Below are positions 1 to 8,316 of a stretch of DNA of 64,000 nucleotides, one piece after another (positions within the stretch are counted from its first letter, which is position 1; each line of letters opens with the position of its first letter). Source of the DNA: Paenibacillus sp. FSL H8-0537. GTDB lineage: Bacteria > Bacillota > Bacilli > Paenibacillales > Paenibacillaceae. The notes beneath the pieces are model-generated. The model was not told the origin of the DNA, ran no database searches, and saw only the letters and a program-made list of their open reading frames with translations. Where the stretch lies: contig NZ_CP150290.1 in NCBI RefSeq assembly GCF_038051995.1, positions 6,920,501 to 6,984,500 of the forward strand, in the 5' to 3' direction. The position numbers were made by a program, and so were the translations under genes.

Positions 1-586
1 TAGAGTCCCACGCCTCTAGTTGTGTTGTTCCAGCAGAGAAGCCCTTATGATCTTCATGAAGCTCATTTACTAAACCATCTGTTAAAGCCAGTATAACTGG
101 AATACATGCATGGTACCGTTTCTCTTCATAGTCATTCAATCCTTTTAAAGCTAAGTCCATTCTTGGTTTAAATGCTTTTATTGCATTTAAGCTTCTTAAC
201 TGTAACCCCACCGTTTTAACGTCATAATATCTAAGAATTATTTCCTGTGCTCCCTGAAAATCACCCGATTCTGCTTTTAATACAGCTTCTCTTGCAACCT
301 CAAGGCTCATCATGCTGTACATTATCCAACCCTGATCAGCAAAAAAGTTATTGAATCTATCAGGTATACTTACCAGTTCTTTTGTTTGTTTTGCCATACT
401 ATCTGCTTTTTGAAAAGCGTCTTCCATTTTATTAACATCTACACCAGCTTCTTTAAGGATCGGTCCCAGAAGGGGCATAGCCTCTTTTAGATCCATTATC
501 CCCTTAGCTGTATTAGATAAATTTTTCATACTATCGATATCACGAAGGCGCTTCTTGACTCGTTTCCTTGGCTTATTTTTGCCCAT
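1..586 (-). CDS. Hypothetical protein, C-terminus beyond the left edge
   Basis: An uninterrupted minus-strand frame of 195 codons starts with ATG at 584-586 and runs off the window. A purine-rich ribosome binding site (AGAGGACT) lies just upstream. The N-terminus is very basic (MGKNKPRKRVKKRLRDID), followed by a helical, Met/Lys/Glu-rich stretch and a segment reading FFADQGWIMYSMMSLEVA. I see no signal peptide or catalytic motif and do not recognise the family. It lies outside attachment-like site S1, so it belongs to a further cassette of the rlmH island or its left flank. The reading frame is clear; the function is unknown. Confidence 0.75.
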   Translation of the reverse strand, partial: MGKNKPRKRVKKRLRDIDSMKNLSNTAKGIMDLKEAMPLLGPILKEAGVDVNKMEDAFQKADSMAKQTKELVSIPDRFNNFFADQGWIMYSMMSLEVAREAVLKAESGDFQGAQEIILRYYDVKTVGLQLRSLNAIKAFKPRMDLALKGLNDYEEKRYHACIPVILALTDGLVNELHEDHKGFSAGTTQLEAWDS

Positions 587-632
587 ATGCTCAGTCCTCT
601 TCTTAATTAATTGCGGCCCTCAGTTTATAACC

Positions 633-664
633 GTTGCCGTCACTTATGATACGGTTCGCCGCCC
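633..664. repeat. Attachment-like site S1 (distal copy of rlmH 3' end)
   Basis: The plus strand reads CACTTATGATACGGTTCGCC, closely matching the rlmH 3' end at 20741-20766. On the minus strand it encodes GEPYHK and then TGA, the last residues of RlmH. Flanking bases (CCGTTGCC on the left, CGCCGCCC and TCTGTAAC on the right) are shared with S5 and S4 respectively. I interpret it as a boundary of an SCC-like cassette. Confidence 0.7.
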
Positions 665-857
665 GTCTGTAACGGCAAGTTTTAGGCCATAGCTTGCGGG
701 ATAGCCTTCTCTTTGAATTTAACAAACATTCTTCGCTAATTTGATTTTTTAAATAACAAGATCCACGTTTTGGCGTAAATCCATCCTGCACATCAAGCAT
801 AAGCTTAATAGCCTAAGTATTTTTATATCTCTAAAAGTTTAATTGAGCTCGTTGCGC

Positions 858-2957
858 TCAAACCACATAATCAGCCATAATCAGCTCGATATCGAATGGC
901 GTAGTGCCTTCTTCTACCGAAAATATCACATCAGCCTGTTCCGCTGTATCTACTAGTTCCCCTCTTGCCTTGGCATGGAGGTTAAACAAATCGTAGAGGT
1001 TCGGTTTCCGTAAATCCGTCATAGCCTTACCTATTAAGACCATACCTTTTTGGTGTCCCTCTATATTATTGTAGTAATTCGGATGTCTGGTCAGAGACAG
1101 ATCAGTCCAGATGATCTTGCGCTCCACCAGATCCAGGATAACGGGAACGGCAATTTCCGTATCAGCGGTAACGTCGATTTTATTGCTGACTGTAGAAGGC
1201 TCAAAGATCTCACCGGAACCGGGGTTCTTACGCATCATCCAGCCCACAAAGCACTCCGGCAGGTCGCAGTAGGGCTGGTTGGTGAAGGAGTGGAGAGTCG
1301 CCACAATATATCGTCCGCCATAATCCACAATGGAGGGAATATGCAAATCAATAAATTCGCATGCGCCCTGAGGAGCAGATACAATATCTCCGCTGTGGAC
1401 GGCTTTATATTTGGAGGACCGCAGATTGGTGTAAGAGATATGCTCAACATACTGCCAATTGTGATTATACAAGACAGCGGACAGATCAATATCCACTCGG
1501 CCTGTAGGCTTATCGTTCACCATTCCCTCTTTCCACCAGCTAAAGAAGCGTATGGTGTCCCCTTCCATTATCGGTACACGACTCCCCCGGACTATCGTTT
1601 GCAGAGCTTTGCTTGCCGATCTTTGAGAGAATGGCACAAGATAATTCTGCAATCGTTGATCGACATATGTCTTTCCCAAAGATGGGAGTACGGAGAATCG
1701 CTCCATAAGCACCCGTTCACAACCCTGCACAATGTCTTCGCATGCCGCTTTATCAATATCCGGAAGGGTATTGGAAACAGCAAAGGCCTTGGCAACATTT
1801 CCTTTTGGGAAAAAGACACGCAGCTCATGCGGTTCATGGCGATGGGTAAAATGATTCTTCACTTGAAGCAGTACAGGCGTCGATACTTGGTTGGCCACTT
1901 CGCCAAAGGCGAGCACGACATACTCCGTGTGTTCAGTTGACCGCAATAATTGATCCAATCGTCTGGCAAATTCACCAGGACGCTGCAGCAACAGATCGAT
2001 CAGCGTCCAGATCTGACAATACTTGAATGCAAGCTCTACACTTCCGTTAAAGGTCGTAAAGGGTTTATTATTGCGTAAAATATCAAACGCTTCCTCGCAG
2101 CGTATATACCGGTGCTTATATTCAGAGGGGTGCAGGATTTCTCCTAACCGTATCCAGCGTTCCTTGTATCTCAGCATATCCTCTGTAATAGGGTAACAGC
2201 GTTCCAGTAGTCCGAGTAGCAACCGTCTTTCACGCCGCTTGAATTTACGAAACCTTGTCGCTTTAGCCAGACTGACATCGCCATTTGACCAAGCCACAGC
2301 CAGACGAAGCACATCCATAGCGGTTGTGAAATAGTGCCCGATTTGTTCTAGATTAGCCTTCTCATGCTTCAGTAATGAAGCAACTACGAATCCGGCATTC
2401 TCCTTGAATGGAATCTCGGACGGGAGAATCTCATGTATTGCCTCCAGATCTGTGAACTCCAGAACTGTATCGATGTCCTTTTTGTCTGTATCGGAGATCG
2501 ATCCTTTGGCCTGTATAAGCTGACGCATCATGGTGTGAAGCTCCGCTTTGCTTCCAAGACCGATTACTTTCAGATTTACCCTATCCAGGAATGGAGGTCT
2601 GTCGGCCGTCTCATACCTAGGCAAATCTAAGGTATGGTAGTGATACATAGCATTCAGATACAGCTCCACATCATCCGCCTGCATCACCTGCATCGGGAAA
2701 TCGGGGTACATCGGACAGTATTTCACATGTGCGCCTACCATTGCCTTTAAAGCTGCAATTATTTCATCATACAAATCTTTGAACTGCTCTTTGGATAAAG
2801 TGTACAAAGCGCGGATCAAGGACGGTGAGAACGTAAATCCAAGAACTTCGATGTTTTTTAGGGCTGTTGCCAAATAAGCCTTCGGGAGCCGATCCAGCCT
2901 CTCGCCTTCGTCTACAATCAGTTTGTTTGCTCTGCGCAGATAAATGGTATTGTTCAT
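858..2957 (-). CDS. Large protein with C-terminal TerD-like domain
   Basis: This is a protein of about 699 residues counted from MNNTIYL. The N-terminal 480 residues are mostly helical and unrecognised. The C-terminal 180 or so resemble the TerD/ARPP beta-sandwich seen in Ter stress systems: an RVDIDLSAVLYN strand, HSGDIVSAPQGACEFIDL, a GGRYIVATLHSF strand, and ECFVGWMMRK. Family knowledge links such domains to membrane-associated stress or phage responses; a role here is inference. The frame stays open to an ATG at 3062, but the extra 35 residues look non-coding and lack a ribosome binding site. An ATG at 2982 in another frame (MAFLDTLFDEQ) could mean a frameshift near the start. It is the only full-size gene between sites S1 and S2. 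Confidence 0.8.
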   Translation of the reverse strand: MNNTIYLRRANKLIVDEGERLDRLPKAYLATALKNIEVLGFTFSPSLIRALYTLSKEQFKDLYDEIIAALKAMVGAHVKYCPMYPDFPMQVMQADDVELYLNAMYHYHTLDLPRYETADRPPFLDRVNLKVIGLGSKAELHTMMRQLIQAKGSISDTDKKDIDTVLEFTDLEAIHEILPSEIPFKENAGFVVASLLKHEKANLEQIGHYFTTAMDVLRLAVAWSNGDVSLAKATRFRKFKRRERRLLLGLLERCYPITEDMLRYKERWIRLGEILHPSEYKHRYIRCEEAFDILRNNKPFTTFNGSVELAFKYCQIWTLIDLLLQRPGEFARRLDQLLRSTEHTEYVVLAFGEVANQVSTPVLLQVKNHFTHRHEPHELRVFFPKGNVAKAFAVSNTLPDIDKAACEDIVQGCERVLMERFSVLPSLGKTYVDQRLQNYLVPFSQRSASKALQTIVRGSRVPIMEGDTIRFFSWWKEGMVNDKPTGRVDIDLSAVLYNHNWQYVEHISYTNLRSSKYKAVHSGDIVSAPQGACEFIDLHIPSIVDYGGRYIVATLHSFTNQPYCDLPECFVGWMMRKNPGSGEIFEPSTVSNKIDVTADTEIAVPVILDLVERKIIWTDLSLTRHPNYYNNIEGHQKGMVLIGKAMTDLRKPNLYDLFNLHAKARGELVDTAEQADVIFSVEEGTTPFDIELIMADYVV

Positions 2958-3118
2958 CAAACAAAGTGTCCAGGAAAGCCATATCCCTAATATCATATGG
3001 GTAAAAGGAAGGTAGGAAGGAATATGATAGCCTAGACGCCTCCTCTCGTGATTGAAGTACATTAGGAAAGCTGCGACCCTAATTTCGCCAATGATGTAGA
3101 AGGAAGGATCGCAATAGC

Positions 3119-3232
3119 CTAAAGATCAACGTTCAGAAGCCGTAACTCCAAACCTTTGATGTACCCATCATCCCATACCTGACCCCATGCCAACAGGGTG
3201 AAAGTATTACGACGTTTGGGGGATTTAACCTC
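3119..3232 (-). pseudogene. Possible C-terminal gene remnant next to S2
   Basis: A 37-codon open stretch without a start codon reads NTFTLLAWGQVWDDGYIK and ends LRLLNVDL-stop. Its composition looks like real protein and it lies directly against site S2, so it may be the tail of a gene truncated by rearrangement. I do not recognise the family, and chance is a real alternative. Confidence 0.2.
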
Positions 3233-3248
3233 TTACAACTTAAACCTG

Positions 3249-3273
3249 CCCTATTTATGATACGGTTCACCGT
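3249..3273. repeat. Attachment-like site S2
   Basis: CTATTTATGATACGGTTC differs from the rlmH copy at one base over 18. Read on the minus strand it encodes GEPYHK-TAG. It shares the following ACCG with S3. I interpret it as the border between the TerD-like cassette and the kinase cassette. Confidence 0.7.
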
Positions 3274-3626
3274 GGTGTAGTAAGGAGCAAACGAACTAAG
3301 GTAATTAAAATTGAAATTTGATCATTACTACTACAGGAGTGAGGATAAGGACGATGTGCCTTATCCTCAGAATCTCCATGAAATTCGGCTTTGTATTCCT
3401 GTAACTGCCCCATTCTGTTAATCCTAGAAAGCGTTTATATAATTGAGATGCTATAGTGTTTACCCAACACCAACTCATACTCACAAAAGTAAAGCCACCC
3501 CAATATAACTAGTTAAAATTGGCGTTTTTTTGTTTTTCTAACCTTACTCATGTATGCTATTATATTTATAGTGGGTTTTTATTGAAATTTTAGCTATTTT
3601 TTTATAACAGAAAGCGAGGTAAGCTA
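3274..3626. other. Intergenic region with hairpin and likely promoter
   Basis: There is no gene in these 353 bases. A perfect hairpin (GAGGATAAGG / CCTTATCCTC) lies at about 3341-3368. AT-rich sequence with a TATTATA element (about 3557) precedes the plus-strand operon that begins at 3627 and is its likely promoter region. Confidence 0.4.
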
Positions 3627-4097
3627 ATGACTGTTGGCATTGGGATACGTGTTGGTTCTAAAGCGGTTCACTTTTCTGTATTGGCTCTTTTGCCTGACGG
3701 AAGTGTACAAACAAAATTGATTGATAAACTTAACATACCTGAAGCACTGGACAATGCTCACAAGTTATCTTACATCAGGAATAATCTCTTATCTATTATT
3801 ATGCAATTTGATATTTCGAATGCTGGAATCAGGACTACCGAAAACACTGCTCTCAATATAAGCACTTTTAGAGTGTACCTTGAGGGAATTGTCCAGGAAT
3901 TATTTGTTGATAGTTCAGTAGACAAATACTTTTTAGGGACAAAGAACTCTATAGCTAGACTATTAGAAACGCCAACCTCAGAGATTACCGATTATTTTGA
4001 AGGACGAACTGAATTTAAAAATTTCCCTAATATACCAAGAAGCCATTTGGAAAAGCGTGAAAGTCTCCTTACTGCTCTTGCATCATTAGAATTGTAG
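3627..4097 (+). CDS. Small protein, possible RNase H/RuvC-like fold
   Basis: A 156-residue protein with AAAGCGAGG upstream of its ATG. It opens with a beta-hairpin-like GIGIRVGSKAVHFSVLAL, followed by a helix (IRNNLLSIIMQF) and an AGIRTTENTA segment. That order recalls the core of RuvC-like RNase H folds, but the usual catalytic acidic residues are not evident, so an inactive or diverged member is the most I would suggest. It is the first gene of a tight operon: a protein kinase starts 11 bases after its stop. I am sure of the reading frame, not of the fold. Confidence 0.75.
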   Translation: MTVGIGIRVGSKAVHFSVLALLPDGSVQTKLIDKLNIPEALDNAHKLSYIRNNLLSIIMQFDISNAGIRTTENTALNISTFRVYLEGIVQELFVDSSVDKYFLGTKNSIARLLETPTSEITDYFEGRTEFKNFPNIPRSHLEKRESLLTALASLEL

Positions 4098-4108
4098 AGG
4101 TGAATAAT

Positions 4109-5146
4109 ATGGATATGAGAGTCAGCGAAATAAGTTTCGAGTTATTGAATGAAATTGGGGCTGAGGGGCTAAACTCTAAAACTCATTTAGCCAGAGATAT
4201 TCAACTCGATGCAACTCTTGTTATAAAAGAAATTGAAAAAGCCAGTATCCCTAGCAATACTGATTACTTTACCGAAGCTAGACATCTGTATGCCTCCAGG
4301 CATCCTAATGTAATGGAAATACATTACGCGAGTCAAGATAACGATAATATATATTTGGCTATGCCATATCACAGTAAGGGATCATTAAATGCACTTATTA
4401 ACAATAAATATTTGACTATACCTGAAATCGTCCATTATGGTTTGGATTTTCTAAGTGCTCTACACTTTATCCATTCAAAGGGACTAATCCATTTCGATGT
4501 TAAACCTAGCAATATAATCATCAATGATGCTGGAAAAGCTTTATTGACCGATTTCGGCCTTTCCAGTTTGACAAATAGACTTGGTTTTGCACAAGCTCAA
4601 ATGGCGTATCCCACACATTTAACACCTGAATGGTTTCAGGCTGGTGATTTTAGTGTTCAATATGATGTGTACCAGGCTGGACTAACATTGTATAGAATGT
4701 GTAACGGAAATAATGAATTTGATGATAAGTTGCAACAAGGTGGTGTCACCGAAAATGAGGTTGTAAGAGGGGTATTTCCAAATCGAAATATATTCCTCCC
4801 TCATATCCCAGATTCACTCAGGAAAGTAGTTAAGAAGGCACTAAAAGTAAACCTTGACCAACGTTATAAGACAATAATTCATTTGATGAATGATCTTGCA
4901 GAAGTGAAAGAAAATCTCAACTGGACATTTAGTATTGATAATACGAATAATGTCCATACTTGGATTGAGGATACTGAAAACAATACAAAAACACTAAGGT
5001 TATTCCAAGACAACGGATTATGGAAAACCGAAGGGCATAAAATAACTAAAGTTTCAGGTAACACCACACGCATTCGTAACTGGTTTACTACAAACAATTC
5101 TTTAGATCAAGCATATAGTGTTATTGAGCAGTTAATCGACACATAG
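4109..5146 (+). CDS. Serine/threonine protein kinase
   Basis: A 345-residue eukaryotic-type (Hanks) kinase. Visible motifs: the ATP-binding lysine in LVIKEIEK, the helix-C glutamate in FTEARHLY, the catalytic loop HFDVKPSNI, the DFG loop in LLTDFGLSS, and TPEW in place of APE. The glycine-rich loop is degenerate (EIGAEGLNSKTHLA). There is no membrane segment, so the enzyme is cytoplasmic. About 85 extra C-terminal residues (from NLNWTFSI to the end) form an unrecognised domain. I chose ATG at 4109 because GAGGTG sits 6-7 bases upstream; a GTG at 4100 is in frame. It is co-transcribed with the genes on either side. Accessory kinases in such islands often act in phage defence (for example staphylococcal Stk2), but that role is inference here. 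Confidence 0.9.
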   Translation: MDMRVSEISFELLNEIGAEGLNSKTHLARDIQLDATLVIKEIEKASIPSNTDYFTEARHLYASRHPNVMEIHYASQDNDNIYLAMPYHSKGSLNALINNKYLTIPEIVHYGLDFLSALHFIHSKGLIHFDVKPSNIIINDAGKALLTDFGLSSLTNRLGFAQAQMAYPTHLTPEWFQAGDFSVQYDVYQAGLTLYRMCNGNNEFDDKLQQGGVTENEVVRGVFPNRNIFLPHIPDSLRKVVKKALKVNLDQRYKTIIHLMNDLAEVKENLNWTFSIDNTNNVHTWIEDTENNTKTLRLFQDNGLWKTEGHKITKVSGNTTRIRNWFTTNNSLDQAYSVIEQLIDT

Positions 5147-5206
5147 TGGAGAACGCTTGTTCCTCTTTACAATTTGTCGTATAATTAAGTAAAGGGAGGT
5201 GTGCAT

Positions 5207-5398
5207 ATGAGGAAGTTTGAAAAAATCAAAAATCAAAATTTGTCTCAAGCACATAAAGCCAATCCCTTTTTAAATGATGGTATACAATCCAGATACTCAA
5301 AGGCAAAAGTTGTAGACATGAGGGATAATCATACATTAGGAAAAACTAAAAGCGGTTATGCCACTATTAGACCAAAAGACCCCCATAAAACTTATTAG
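5207..5398 (+). CDS. Small basic hypothetical protein
   Basis: A 63-residue protein starting MRKFEKIKNQ, with an excellent AAAGGGAGGTG ribosome binding site. It is rich in Lys, Asn and Thr, lacks membrane segments, and ends with TKSGYATIRPKDPHKTY. It follows the kinase gene after 60 bases and is followed by a strong terminator, making it the last gene of the three-gene unit. It could be a kinase substrate or inhibitor; nothing in the sequence shows which. Confidence 0.65.
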   Translation: MRKFEKIKNQNLSQAHKANPFLNDGIQSRYSKAKVVDMRDNHTLGKTKSGYATIRPKDPHKTY

Positions 5399-5410
5399 AA
5401 ATTGGCCTTT

Positions 5411-5445
5411 GAAGAACAGAGCCGCAGTGGCTCTGTTCTTCTTTT
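5411..5445 (+). terminator. Rho-independent terminator of the kinase operon
   Basis: GAAGAACAGAGCC pairs perfectly with GGCTCTGTTCTTC across a five-base loop, and TTTT follows. It lies 12 bases after the last gene of the operon. Confidence 0.9.
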
Positions 5446-5540
5446 AACTCCTCACAATGCCATCGCAAAAACTTACATTTTCTTCCCAAAGAGTCAGAGT
5501 CATCTTAACCATCTTAGTGAACATCCAAAACATCTATTCA

Positions 5541-5880
5541 TCATGAAACCCAATTTTGTAACCCGTTATAGATTTCCTCAAACATAAAATCCATAACCGT
5601 CTCTTTCTTATCGATGATTTCACCTGTGCTGTCCCGTATATCATCTTGTTTAAAGAAAACGAAGCGGAACAGAATTTCAACCAAACTGTCTTTGAGCCAA
5701 ATCTCACGCCATAGATATGAAGTTCTGTAATCAGAGGCGACTACTGGATTTCCTTTTCCACCATTGTTACCTTTATTAAATGGAAGGAAAAATGTTTTCT
5801 CCTTCTCCAGATGTGTCGTCATATAAATCTCATCAGGATCTACAGCAAAAAAGACAACAGCATGTATAACTGGATTGTTA
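5541..5880 (-). pseudogene. Type I restriction enzyme R subunit (HsdR) fragment
   Basis: About 113 codons with no start. The frame contains PVIHAVVFFAVDPDEIYMTT, KTFFLPFNKGNNGGKGNP and SDYRTSYLWREIWLKDS. These are family-typical blocks of the N-terminal nuclease part of HsdR (roughly residues 150-260 of a protein near 1000 residues). Everything else is missing, and no hsdM or hsdS is nearby, so it cannot be functional. The fragment starts within 15 bases of a serine recombinase fragment on the opposite strand, suggesting a deletion joined the two. Type I restriction genes are common SCC cargo. Confidence 0.75.
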
Positions 5881-6521
5881 AAGTGCCCCCTATGTGGTTC
5901 ATCAATGGTTTCTCATAGAACTAAGAAGTATAAAAAACCAGGAGAATATCATCGCTACTACATGTGCTGAAACCACGCTAATAAGGGTAAGGCTTCCTGC
6001 CCTACGAACTTAGTTAACGCCGATTATGCGGAGCAATACGTATTAAATGAGATAACCCAACTTATCAATACTCCAGAGCTAGTAAATTCTATTGTAAACA
6101 AGCTCAAAATAAATAGTTCAATCGATACAAGACCAATGATTAAAGAACTGGATGAGATCACAAGAGAGCTTAACAATGTTCAAGCCAAAAAAGAAGAAAG
6201 TCTACAACTCGAATTAAGTAATAAAATATCGCTTAACCTATTAATGCAAAGAATGGAGTTTTTGGACACTAGGGAAAAGGAACTTAACGTAAAAGCAACA
6301 AAAATCAAAAACGAAATAGAACATATCAAATCTCAGAGTTTGATTGAACCCGACTATATCCATGCAATACTCCAAAACTTTCTGCATGTATTTGAAGATG
6401 TGAATTTAGAGTTTTAAAAAAAAGACTCCTTCACTCATTAATTGATAGTATTACCGTTAAAGATGGTAATACCACTAAACAGAAAACGTTACAAAGAATA
6501 ACGTTAGTATTTGAGCCTTAA
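5866..6521 (+). pseudogene. Large serine recombinase, C-terminal remnant
   Basis: The frame from about 5869 reads TGLLKCPLCGSSMVS, then YHRYYMC followed by an in-frame TGA, then NKGKASCPTNLVNADYAEQY and a coiled coil to 6416. After a run of A at 6416-6423 the match continues in another frame (LLHSLIDSITVKDG) to a stop at 6521. This is the zinc ribbon, coiled coil and C-terminus of a recombinase related to the intact one at 15484 (MRCPQCGHGMVAQR, SVCRANSVRADYTE). The catalytic and recombinase domains are missing, with one stop and one frameshift, so it is dead. It is a relic of an older recombinase of this cassette, next to site S3. Confidence 0.8.
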
Positions 6522-6557
6522 GATATTGAGGCTCTTTCTAACAAAAATTCGTTTGCG

Positions 6558-6582
6558 GCTATTTATGATAAGGTTCACCGCG
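6558..6582. repeat. Attachment-like site S3
   Basis: GCTATTTATGATAAGGTTC matches the rlmH copy (S5) base for base over 18 positions from CTATTT. The minus strand encodes GEPYHK-TAG. It marks the left end of the 11.8-kb cassette that carries the intact recombinase. Confidence 0.75.
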
Positions 6583-6621
6583 TTTGGTGCTTCGGCAACG
6601 AAAATGTTTCTGAGATTGGCT

Positions 6622-7548
6622 CTATAATCCTTGTTTATCCTCTTTTTCCTTATAGAAGATTGCTTTATCTATAGAGACAGGCCAATTTGTTCCGTAGTAA
6701 GAGTTAAGTAGTTTAGAGAGATCCGTATTATTAATAAGTTCAATTCCGTTCCGTCCGGCTTCTTCTTTGGACTTCCGAGTAAAATCGGAGGCACATACTA
6801 CAATGCCTTTTGTCGCCCGATCTGCTGTTACCACACCTATTAACGCCCAAATCACTTCTGGACCAACTTTTGAGGTTGAGTTCTTGCACTCTATGTAAAT
6901 CTTTTCTTTCCTGCCCAACTCTTGCGATATTGCAATTACATCCTTGCCTCCATCGTTAGAATAAGGAGTTACTGTTGTCTCGTATCCCATTTTTTCAAAT
7001 AATACTCCAACTAGGTACTCAAACTGTCTAGGATGTAAGCGCAAGAAATACTCTTTTGGATGCTCTTTATCAATATATCTAGCTTTTATAACCGAAACGG
7101 CATCGCTCAGCCCATTGATTTCAAGATCATGCAATATCATTATGTGCGCTGAAATATATGAGCTAATTGCATCTATTGCCCTCAAGGGGTAGTATGGCAG
7201 TAAATCTAATATCCACGTGATACCTTCCCATGCATAATTATCACTCGAAGTTAGTCGCCTTAAGTACTCTGTACCAACTAAGTCTCCATAAAATTCTCCA
7301 TTAGTTGCTTGGTATCCATTTAACTTATTAGCATCACGTTCAGACTCTCCAGTTCTTACTAGAAATCTTCGTAGCACTGTTTTTATTTGTTCTTCGGTTA
7401 AGGAATGAATCACACTTATGAATTGATCCATTACTTGATCGGACGGAAATGACTTACCATTTATAAGCTGATCGAATTCGTTTGAAAGAATAATTCTTAA
7501 CCATTCATCAAACTGTAGTGTTGATGCATCAACAAAATACCTTCTCAT
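6622..7548 (-). CDS. Mrr-type restriction endonuclease domain protein
   Basis: A 308-residue protein. Residues 1-170 are helical and unrecognised. Residues 178-300 form an Mrr_cat-like PD-(D/E)XK nuclease: LHPRQFEYLVGVLFEKMGYE, then the catalytic NDGGKDVIA, then the IECKN motif and KGIVVCASDFTRKSKEEA. All expected active-site residues (Glu, Asp, Glu-x-Lys) are present. Family members cut modified or foreign DNA, so host defence is the likely role. It stands alone on the minus strand next to S3, with a divergent small gene upstream. Confidence 0.85.
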   Translation of the reverse strand: MRRYFVDASTLQFDEWLRIILSNEFDQLINGKSFPSDQVMDQFISVIHSLTEEQIKTVLRRFLVRTGESERDANKLNGYQATNGEFYGDLVGTEYLRRLTSSDNYAWEGITWILDLLPYYPLRAIDAISSYISAHIMILHDLEINGLSDAVSVIKARYIDKEHPKEYFLRLHPRQFEYLVGVLFEKMGYETTVTPYSNDGGKDVIAISQELGRKEKIYIECKNSTSKVGPEVIWALIGVVTADRATKGIVVCASDFTRKSKEEAGRNGIELINNTDLSKLLNSYYGTNWPVSIDKAIFYKEKEDKQGL

Positions 7549-7626
7549 ATTGACTCCTTTTTTACTTAAGTTTAGTAATTAGACTGCTTACCTGTTGAAA
7601 TCTGAATTTGTCACGAAAAAAATAAA

Positions 7627-7671
7627 CCCGAGAGACAAGAAAACTGATTTGTCCTCGGGAGGTGATAGAAG
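7627..7671 (+). promoter_or_regulatory. Leader hairpin covering a ribosome binding site
   Basis: CCCGAGAGACAA (7627-7638) pairs with TTGTCCTCGGG (7649-7659) with one mismatch. The Shine-Dalgarno sequence GGGAGGTG begins inside the 3' arm, so the hairpin could limit translation of the 98-residue gene that starts at 7672. This is inferred from sequence only. Confidence 0.4.
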
Positions 7672-7968
7672 ATGAGTGAAGTATTAAAAATGTACGAACA
7701 ATTCGTAACAGAAGAAAATCAGTTATGCAGGCGCATTGAAACACTGAATATTATTCAATCTTACATTCTGCATACCGTTCACAAACACGGCCCCGAACTG
7801 GATATGTTAACTGTTGAGGAAGTAATGCTGTCTATACACCATATACAACAAGACCTACAAACCGAGCTTATTCATGTAAGATTAGAAAAAAGCCTTTTAG
7901 CCCATAATCATAATTATTCTTCAAATTTGGGAGTTTCATCACCCGAACCTCCAAAAGAACCAGTGTGA
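7672..7968 (+). CDS. Small hypothetical helical protein
   Basis: A 98-residue protein with a strong GGGAGGTG ribosome binding site. Most of it is predicted helix (MYEQFVTEENQLCRRIETL; VEEVMLSIHHIQQDLQTELI), with a proline-rich tail. There is no membrane segment or known motif. Its stop is six bases from the stop of the convergent XRE regulator gene. I do not recognise the family. Confidence 0.65.
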   Translation: MSEVLKMYEQFVTEENQLCRRIETLNIIQSYILHTVHKHGPELDMLTVEEVMLSIHHIQQDLQTELIHVRLEKSLLAHNHNYSSNLGVSSPEPPKEPV

Positions 7969-7974
7969 AACCAG

Positions 7975-8316
7975 CTATTCATACTTTGCTGATTCCCATT
8001 CAAATATATTTTGGAGGATTTTAAGTACCATAGCATGATCTTGGGATGAGCGGGAGGATAAAAGCTGCTGAATCTGACTGAGTTTGTCCTCCCGCTTCGC
8101 TGGATCTATAAAACGAAATAGGTCTTCCATAGAAACCCCGAGACCAGAGGCAATTTTCTCAAGGCTCTCGACAGTAACATTCTTCTCACCACGTTCGACT
8201 TGCCCAATATAGTTTGTATGTAAGCCAGCTAATTCACCGAGCTGTTCCTGGCTTAATTGCTGATCTTTTCTCAATAGCCGTATGCGATCTCCCAGCCTAT
8301 TAATAAGGTCTGCCAT
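7975..8316 (-). CDS. XRE-family transcriptional regulator
   Basis: A 113-residue protein. Residues 7-62 are a lambda-repressor-type helix-turn-helix (LGDRIRLLRKDQQLSQEQLG, then HTNYIGQVERGEKNVTVESL), followed by a helical tail of about 45 residues that probably dimerises. It resembles SinR-like regulators of Bacillus. Upstream, an imperfect inverted repeat (CCTCA...TGAGG with flanking ATAACC/GGTTAT, about 8320-8350) overlaps the start region and could be an autoregulatory operator. Its targets are unknown; the divergent ankyrin lipoprotein gene is a candidate. Confidence 0.85.
   Translation of the reverse strand: MADLINRLGDRIRLLRKDQQLSQEQLGELAGLHTNYIGQVERGEKNVTVESLEKIASGLGVSMEDLFRFIDPAKREDKLSQIQQLLSSRSSQDHAMVLKILQNIFEWESAKYE

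Noticed and set aside
603..800. 65-residue minus-strand frame across site S1
   Set aside because: It spans the attachment-like repeat out of the rlmH frame, has no ribosome binding site and reads like chance sequence.
1050..1940. 296-codon plus-strand frame inside the TerD-like gene
   Set aside because: It is antisense to a frame with recognisable protein motifs and has no ribosome binding site or family features.
858..5398. A complete tellurite-resistance (ter) operon
   Set aside because: Only one TerD-like domain is visible; no terC, terB or vWA (TerY) gene is present.
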